This document shows positions 57,410 through 64,000 of a stretch of DNA of 64,000 bases, in pieces. The stretch lies in NCBI GenBank assembly GCA_034096865.1, contig JAWQFJ010016806.1, positions 56,001 through 120,000 on the forward strand. The letters run 5' to 3'. The stretch's first letter is position 1, and every line of letters starts with the position of its first letter. The translations under genes were made by a program, and so were the position numbers. The notes below the pieces were generated by a model that was not told the origin of the DNA, made no database searches, and was given only the letters and a program-made list of their open reading frames with translations. The DNA comes from Theodoxus fluviatilis. Lineage: Eukaryota; Mollusca; Gastropoda; Cycloneritida; Neritidae.

Positions 57410-57789
57410 TTAAACAACAAAACAGAAAGTCACTTTGCAAAGATTAAAAACATTACTCACACGTGTACTTCTACTAAAATTTTGAATGAAAACAGGAAGA
57501 ACAGTGCACGCATCCGGTTTGTCAGCGTGCGCTAAAGAAAATAGTGCAGGCTTTCTACATTTTCTTATTCGTCTAAATTAGTTTATATGTGATAATTCAT
57601 CATTTAATTGTCTTTAATATGATATAAACAGTATATCTAATGCATGCTACGTGTCGGATCTTTTGAAAACAGATCGTCTCTATCGACACATAGAGAGAAG
57701 CAGCCCTACATGAAATTAGTGCGCGCTAAAAATAGCACAGCTCGCAGCATGCGCTAACTGCGTATGGCCTTCGAGATCAGTGGCTGGGT
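57410..57789. other. 5' flank of the transposase with GCGCTAA motifs
   Basis: AT-rich except for three GCGCTAA motifs at about 57528, 57723 and 57752, spaced over 230 bases. These could be subterminal transposase sites or chance. No TATA box stands out on the minus strand. Confidence 0.35.
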
Positions 57790-58096
57790 TTACGCTATGC
57801 GAGTACTGGTAGAAGGAGTACTTGGGCTGGGGGTAAGAATAGACTCACAGCGTTTCCCTGCACGATTCGTGATAGGCCAATTGCTGTCAAGGGAAATCCT
57901 GTCTTGACATGCTCTCACTCTAACAAGCGCTGCAGGTGATTTTCGTGGTCTTTGGCCTGACATCGCCCTACAAAGAATGATAGGCCGCGAAACTTACTCA
58001 GTTACTCTGTTCGTTTGTTTGTTTGTTCATTCATTCATTCATTCATTCATTCATTCATTCATTCATTCATTCATTCATTCATTCATTCATTCATTC
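57790..58096 (+). mobile_element. SINE-like repeat with GTTT/ATTC tail
   Basis: Head TTGGGCTGGGGGTAAGAATA then GACTCACAGCG, 3' end TTTCGTGGTCTTTGGCCTG and CAAAGAATGATAGGCCGCG. It runs into GTTT and about 18 ATTC units (58026-58096). The longest tail among the copies here. Confidence 0.8.
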
Positions 58097-58886
58097 GAGA
58101 CTAGGCAGCATGCACTTCAATGGTGCACTTTGCGATTAGTTTTTCTAAATGGATGGACTAACTTTTAAATACCATAAAAGCCATGATGAGCTGATTGATA
58201 AAATTTGAGAGACACAAGTGCCTAAAGAATGTTTCACCTCGACATTACCACGAATCAAATGCAAATGAAACCCAAAGATTATTTTCTGAAATCAGGCACT
58301 GTCGGAGACAAGTGATACTGCCTTTCAGCCAATCAGATGCTTCGTAGTAAGTTGCTTTGGCCTGTGTGCCTGGATTTGAGCGAACTACCGAGATGTCAGG
58401 CGAGGCCTTCTCCACTGCAAAGGAAAGTTGTCCATTTCGAAGTGTGTCTCCAGACACCCAACACCCATTCCACGGCACTTTTTATGGCACATCGATGTGT
58501 CGATCACGATTTCAAAATTGTCCCTCTGCCTCGAACGTTCGATGTAAATTTCATAATCATCAGGGCAAAAAGTACAGCTACCAATTAGATGTACTTCTGC
58601 ATTATTCCTTTTCCAAACTCCTGACTTTTGTTCTTCCTCCGCATTGCTCTCTAGCATGCACACATTTCTGAGCGGATGAGGCAGTCACCAAAGAGATGGA
58701 AGATCGATAATGTATTGATGCAACAGGGCAGAAACTTCATCACGATCGACAATCGGATTGGCATTATGCAGAGGCCTAAGTAAGATGGAGAGAGAAAAGG
58801 AACGAACGAGCTAAAGAAAAAAAACTGTGTGTAGGCCACAGACCCATTACAATTTGGAAAATTAATGAGCGCGAGTGCTCACACAA
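58097..58886. other. No gene recognised
   Basis: Overlapping frames on both strands (58245-58671) without family resemblance. Confidence 0.45.
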
Positions 58887-58909
58887 ACACACACACACAC
58901 ACACACACG

Positions 58910-58993
<84 letters not shown>
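58887..58993. repeat. CA microsatellite, about 50 units
   Basis: CA repeats with one CGCACG interruption near 58909-58914. Confidence 0.98.
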
Positions 58994-58994
<1 letters not shown>

Positions 58995-59426
58995 CTATTG
59001 GGTGGGGATGGGAGGTGGAGGCCGGGGATGGAAGGACAGTTGTCTCGTCAAGACTTGTAACAAGTCTTTCAGAATACATGAGAATCGCGAATATTAATTA
59101 TGAACGTCTCTCTTCAGGAATACTTTGCAATGAAAGGAAAGGTCGGAAGGGGGGGAGGGAGGGGGGGGGGGATGTTGAGTGATTGGAGTGAGAGAGAGGT
59201 AATGGGTAGTGAAATCTGAACGTCGATACTCAGTCGATATAATTTTTCATTGGATATGTATGGCTTGCTCTGGAGAAAAATAAGACGCAGTTTTTGTGTT
59301 GCTGTCCCATTGCCTTGTTATATCAATTGTCTGCTGGAATCCTATGCAGTGCTTGGTGAGAATTTGATATAAGTTCTCTACACATTCACAGCTGTTCTTG
59401 CGATCTCATACATCAGATTCCTTTTT
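58994..59426. other. No gene; G-rich patch
   Basis: GGGGGAGGGAGGGGGGGGGG near 59151-59171. Nothing else recognised. Confidence 0.5.
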
Positions 59427-60345
59427 GACTCACATGCGAAGCAAAAGTGAGTCTATGTACTGAGCCGTGTCGTCCGTCCGTCCGGGCGGGCGGGCGGGCG
59501 TCCGTCCGTCCGGGCGGGCGGGCGGGCGTCCGTCCGTCCGTCCGTCCGTCCGTAAAAAAACTTAAACGTTGGATTTTTCTCGGAGACTATTAAGTCTATC
59601 AACACCAAATGTGGCATGATGGTGTATGATGACAAGGCCTAAAAAAACATACATAGTGACTTGACCTTGCTTCAAGGTCAAGGTCACAGGAGCCATAAAT
59701 GTGGTCTCAAAAACAGTCATTTTTCACATTTTCCCAATTTTCTCTGACGTTATTGAGAATGGCGATCTTAGCTACAAGTGGTATATAGGTCAAAGCAAGC
59801 CCTATCTTTTGATACCAGTTTGGTTGACCTTGCTTCAAGGTCAAGGTCACAGGAGCTCTTCAAAGTTGGATTGTATACATATTTTGAAGTGACCTTGACC
59901 CTGAACTATGGAAGATAACTGTTTCAAACTTAATAATTATATGGGGCACATGTTATACTTTCATCATAAGACACATTTGTTCACATATCATCAAGGTCAA
60001 GGTCACTTTGACCCTTATGAAATGTGACCAAAATGGGGTAGTTAACCACTAAAAGTGACTATATCTCATGGTAGAAAGTGCCAATAAGCACCATTGTGCT
60101 TCCTATGTCTTGAATTAACAGCTTTGTGTTGCATGACCTTGGATGACCTTGACCTTGGGTCAAGGTCACATGTATTTTGGTAGGAAAAATGTGTAAAGCA
60201 TTTCTTAGTGTATGATGTCATTGGTAGGTTTAGTTGTTTGACCTTGACCTTGAAGGTCACCTGAAGGTCAAGGTCATATAAAGGTCAAGGTCATATAAAG
60301 GTCAAGGTCAAGCATGTGAGTCGTATGGGCTTTGCCCTTCTTGTT
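59427..60345. mobile_element. Dispersed element rich in AGGTCA sites, copy 2
   Basis: Same ends as copy 1 (GACTCACATGCGAAGC on the left, GCATGTGAGTCGTATGGGC on the right) and high similarity throughout. It is longer because of an expanded CCGT/GGGC tract at 59475-59552 and an extra AAGGTCAAGGTCATATA unit near 60290. By hand count about fourteen TCAAGGTCA or TGACCTTGA sites. No coding capacity. Confidence 0.82.
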
Positions 60346-61215
60346 AGATTAGTATACTGGTGTGAGACTGATATGTCTCCAGGTCATTTGGGTAGGAAGG
60401 GTCTTTGCTACATAGTATCGTGCCCATGAAAAGCATTTCGAAATTGGCTCCGAAGTTCTTTGGCATGAAGGAATATGGTTTGGAAATTGGCAGAACTGTC
60501 TCACACATCCGTGCTATGACTGCGTGAAAATCTGTTTTGACTCTTGGTCAAATACGTCAAACCTCTGTGTCTCGGGGTGAATCATGATTGGACCGCTTTC
60601 ATTCCCCACCCTTGCCACGACACGGAACGATCAACGGCAGCAACGCTCTTGTTGTGTTGCGCTCCACTGCTATGAAGATGATCATATTCACCTTGCGGTA
60701 GACGATTCACCGTCGGTTAGGTCTGTTCCGTAAGGCCGATGGTAATGTGATCGTGACACGAGGGAAAGATCGATGCTCTTCAGTGCAAACATCGAGTATG
60801 AGTCGCTGTGCTGTGTAGACTGGATGGGTTCATCGCTGCGGGCGGACCTATCTCGATGCACCGAATTGCTGCAGACGATTAAGCGGTCTAGTTGGCGTGA
60901 CAGTGTTATCTCCCTTTTTGTCAATCACGTCCCGTTATTAGTGATGCCAGCACTACGCACTCATATTACATTGTTCTCCTGTGGTGCAGATGTTCGTCCA
61001 ATCACCCGCTTTCGGTACCTGGACGTGTAGCCATGCACCCGGGTGGAGAACCACATAACCTTTAACCATATATTGATTTTCGATCTGTCTTGGCTTTTGC
61101 CTCAATTATGTATGTTATAGTTGGTTTTGTTGTTAATATTCTATATACCCCCAAGGGTAATGAATAAACTGTGCCTTGCCTTTATGGGCCTGGCACCCAA
61201 ACTTGAAACTTGAAC
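60346..61215. other. Possible retroelement 3' end near 61130-61215; otherwise no gene
   Basis: AATGAATAAACTGTGCCTTG followed by ACTTGAAACTTGAACTTG has the look of a retroelement polyadenylation end and tail. The 85-codon frame at 60773-61030 is unrecognised and could be part of it. Confidence 0.3.
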
Positions 61216-61935
61216 TTGCAATTAGCGTGCCGAAAATGTATTTAACGCTATTAGAATTGTCAGTCGTGATGTGATGAAAGTCAGCTTTCTGAACCCAGAG
61301 ATATACTATTGACTGTCTAGTCTCAGCCGCGCTGAATGGAAAGTCAGTTATCCACCTGGCAGTGTGGCTTTAGTTGCCACAGGAACGAATGACAGCACAG
61401 ATTCGCTCGGTCAAGGATGGATAGACATCTGACTGCCACGCTTGGCTGGGCACAGCCCTTTGTGTATTGCAGTGGATCAGGAGAAACTGAACCACAGGAG
61501 AACTAAACCAAAACCATTATTGTGTGTACGATGGAGCGATTGTCTCCCCTGTCCTGTGGGAGTCTCTGTTTATAGGAGATCTGTTCCTAATACGACGCCA
61601 TAATGGACGTTATGGCCACAGCGGTGGCGCAAAGAGCAAGGATTAGCGACGATGTCGAGGATTGCAATGAAAATCTGTTGTCACAGCAGTCACGATCACC
61701 AAGGTGATACCGACAATCTATTGCAGAGGACAAAAGGCCTTGTTCGATTGCGTCTAGAAAGAACAACAACCCACACACACAGAAGGCAGGTCTCGAAACC
61801 ATTCGAGGCAGGCAAAGACTCGTCTAGGAGAAAGTGGCTTGCAAGACGAATGGAAAAAGGAAAGAGGTAGGAACGAGAAGCAGCAAGAACAGGAGGAAAG
61901 GAGGACCAGGAGCTAAAGAACGAAAAAACGAGGAG
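61216..61935. other. No gene recognised
   Basis: Plain sequence grading into A/G-rich sequence before the GAG tract. Confidence 0.45.
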
Positions 61936-61944
61936 GATGAACCG

Positions 61945-62155
61945 GAGGAGGAGGAGGAGGAGGAGGAGGAGGAGGAGGAGGAGGAGGAGGAGGAGGAGGA
62001 GGAGGAGGAGGAGGAGGAGGAGGAGGAGGAGGAGGAGGAGGAGGAGGAGGAGGAGGAGGAGGAGGAGGAGGAGGAGGAGGAGGAGGAGGAGGAGGAACAG
62101 GAGGAGGAACAGGAGGAGGAGGAGGAGGAGGAGAACAAGAAAGAACACGAGGAGG
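61945..62155. repeat. GAG trinucleotide microsatellite, about 60 units
   Basis: GGA/GAG repeats with GAACAG interruptions at the 3' end. Poly-Glu, poly-Arg and (minus) poly-Ser/Leu/Pro frames over it are artefacts. Purine-only strand, capable of triplex formation. Confidence 0.97.
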
Positions 62156-62399
62156 AGGATGGATGATAACGAGCAGAAACTGAAGCAGGAGGAAGAGCGG
62201 CACAGTAATAGTTGGAAGATGAGTATCTACAGCTCCAGAATGGACGCTATGGCAAGTAAGTTTGATGGCTATCACGCAGAACATTGCTGGATCACCTTCA
62301 ATTAAGAGCGTAAAAACTAACCTCTCTTTGTTCTCACCACTGTGAGTTGACTGTCATTAGAAGATTATGTTCACATCGATTTTATTGATTCCATCTCTC

Positions 62400-63990
62400 C
62401 GTCTTTCCCTCTCTCCCTCTCTCCCTTCCCTTCCCGCACACCCTTCCCATCACACCCCTCACTTCCCATCACCCCCCCCCCTTCCCATCACACCCCTTCC
62501 TTCCCAACACACCCCTCCCTTCCAATCACACTTCTCCGTTCCCACAACACCCCTCCCTTCCCATCACACCCCTCCCATCACACACCCCCTTCTTATCACA
62601 CCCCTCCCATCCCACACCTCACACTTCCAACCACACCCCTCCGTTCCCATCACACCCCTCCCTTCCACCACATCCTTCCCTTCCCATCGCACCCTTCCCA
62701 TCACACCCCTCCCTTCACACCCCTTACTTCCCATCACATCCTCCCTTCCAAACACACTCCTCCCATCCATCACACCCTTCCCATTACACCCCTCAGTTCC
62801 CATCACACCCTTCCCATCACACCCCTCCCTTCACACCCCTTACTTCCCATCACATCCTCCCTTCCAAACACACTCCTCCCTTCCATCACACCCTTCCCAT
62901 TACACCCCTCACTTCCCATCACACCTTTCCCATCACACACCTCGCATCACACCCTCCCATCCCACACTTCACACTTCCCACCACATCCTTCCCTTCCCAT
63001 CGCACCCTTCCCATCACACCCCTCCCTTCACACCCCTCACTTCCCATCACATCCTCCCTTCCAAACACCCTTTACTTCCCATCACACCCCTCCCATCCAC
63101 ACCTCACACTTCCCACCACACCACTCTCTTCCCATCACACCCCTCCCTTCCACCACATCCTTCCCTTCCCATCGCACCCCTCCCATCACACCCCTCTTTT
63201 CCCATCACACCCCTCCCATCGCACCCCTCTTTTCCCATCCCACCCCTCTTTTCCCATCACACCCCTACCTTCCTATCACACCCTTCCCTTCCACCACATC
63301 CCTCCCTTCCCATCACACCCTCCCTTCCCATCACACCCCTCCCATCATACCCTTTCCATCACACCCCTCCCTTCCCATCCCACCCCTCTTTTCCCATCAC
63401 ACCCCTCTCTTCCTATCACATCCCTCCCTTCCACCACATCCCTCCCTTCCCATCACACCCTCCCTTCCCATCACACCCCTCCCATCATACCCCTTCCATC
63501 ACACCCTTCCCATCACACACCTCTTTTCCCATCACACCCCTCCCTTCCTATCACACCCCTCCCTTCCACCACATCCTTCCCTTCCCATCACACCCTCCCT
63601 TCCCATCACACCCTCTCTTCCCATCACACCCCCCCCTTCCCATCACACCCCTCCCATCATACCCCTTCCATCACACCCTTCCCATCACACACCTCACTTC
63701 CCATCACACCCCTCACTTCCCATCACACCCTTCCCATCACACCCCTTACGTCCCATCACACCCTTCCTTGCAAACACACCCCTCCCTTCCCATAACAACC
63801 ATCCCTTCCACCACATCCCTCCCTTCCCATCACACCCTTCCCATCACACCCCTCCCATTACACCCCTTACTTCCCTTCCATCACACCCCTTACTTCCCAT
63901 CACACCCCTTACTTCCCATCACACCCTTCCTTCCAAACACACCCCTCCCTTCCATCACACCTTTTCCTTTCCCATCACACACACCCTACT
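62400..63990. repeat. C-rich degenerate satellite (CCCATCACACCCCTCCCTT-like)
   Basis: About 1.6 kb of imperfect units, mostly 17-20 bp, mixing TTCCCATCACACCCCTCCC, TTCCACCACATCC and TTCCAAACACAC variants. Longer segments recur, for example around 62690-62850 and around 63240-63500. The array runs almost to the window end. The minus strand is G-rich with many G-triplets. Confidence 0.92.
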
Positions 63991-64000
63991 GCACAGATGA

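Noticed and set aside
53480..57790. Terminal inverted repeats for the P-type transposase
   Set aside because: I compared both flanks by eye and found no convincing pair, so no element boundaries are claimed.
61834..62305. Poly-Glu or poly-Arg proteins
   Set aside because: These arise from the GAG trinucleotide tract in alternative frames.

Overview
This window is animal nuclear DNA. Its genes are split by GT-AG introns, and most of it is repeats: minisatellites, microsatellites, SINE-like elements, LINE remnants, solo LTRs, MITEs and one P-element-type transposase. The repeat style (long CT/CA and TCTG/TCTA tracts, ATTC-tailed SINEs, LINE relics with a C2HC knuckle) suggests a marine invertebrate, most likely a mollusc. 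That is an inference; no single marker proves it.

Region 1 (1-16.7 kb, + strand) holds the 3' part of one recognisable host gene, a homologue of KNTC1/Rod, the large subunit of the kinetochore RZZ complex. Ten exons (5555-14019) join with matching phases into about 377 residues ending at a TAG. Its introns are full of repeats: a 4.8-kb array of 66-bp units upstream of the first visible exon, a dispersed element packed with nuclear-receptor-type AGGTCA sites, and a 31-bp minisatellite that repeats the gene's own 5' splice donor 24 times. Two LTR-like insertions with perfect 5-bp target duplications (14569-15965 and 16811-17389) lie just downstream.

Region 2 (17-33 kb) is mostly intergenic repeats: a nested inverted triplicate of a MITE (20.8-22.1 kb), two LINE 3' ends (22.4-22.9 and 23.7-24.1 kb), a perfectly periodic 28-bp array (25.0-25.7 kb), a small TIR element (27 kb), and a possible first exon of an unidentified gene (33138-33170).

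Region 3 (33-54 kb) has long simple-sequence tracts, a foldback MITE with arms of about 145 bp (38.4-39.0 kb) next to a 39-bp array carrying CACGTG in most units, a 15-bp array open in every frame (43.3-43.7 kb), and two decayed LINE ORF2 fragments (46.9-47.5 kb minus; 48.9-50.0 kb plus).

Region 4 (54-64 kb) has the only long single-exon ORF: an 843-residue THAP/P-element-type transposase on the minus strand (54878-57409) with apparently intact catalytic residues. After it come a SINE copy, a second copy of the AGGTCA-rich element, a GAG-trinucleotide tract and about 1.6 kb of C-rich satellite whose other strand fits G-quadruplex rules.

I saw no operon, CRISPR array, rRNA or convincing tRNA gene. 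The host gene and the transposase are functionally unrelated. The coherent story here is repeats reshaping a gene's introns, splice sites and 3' end.
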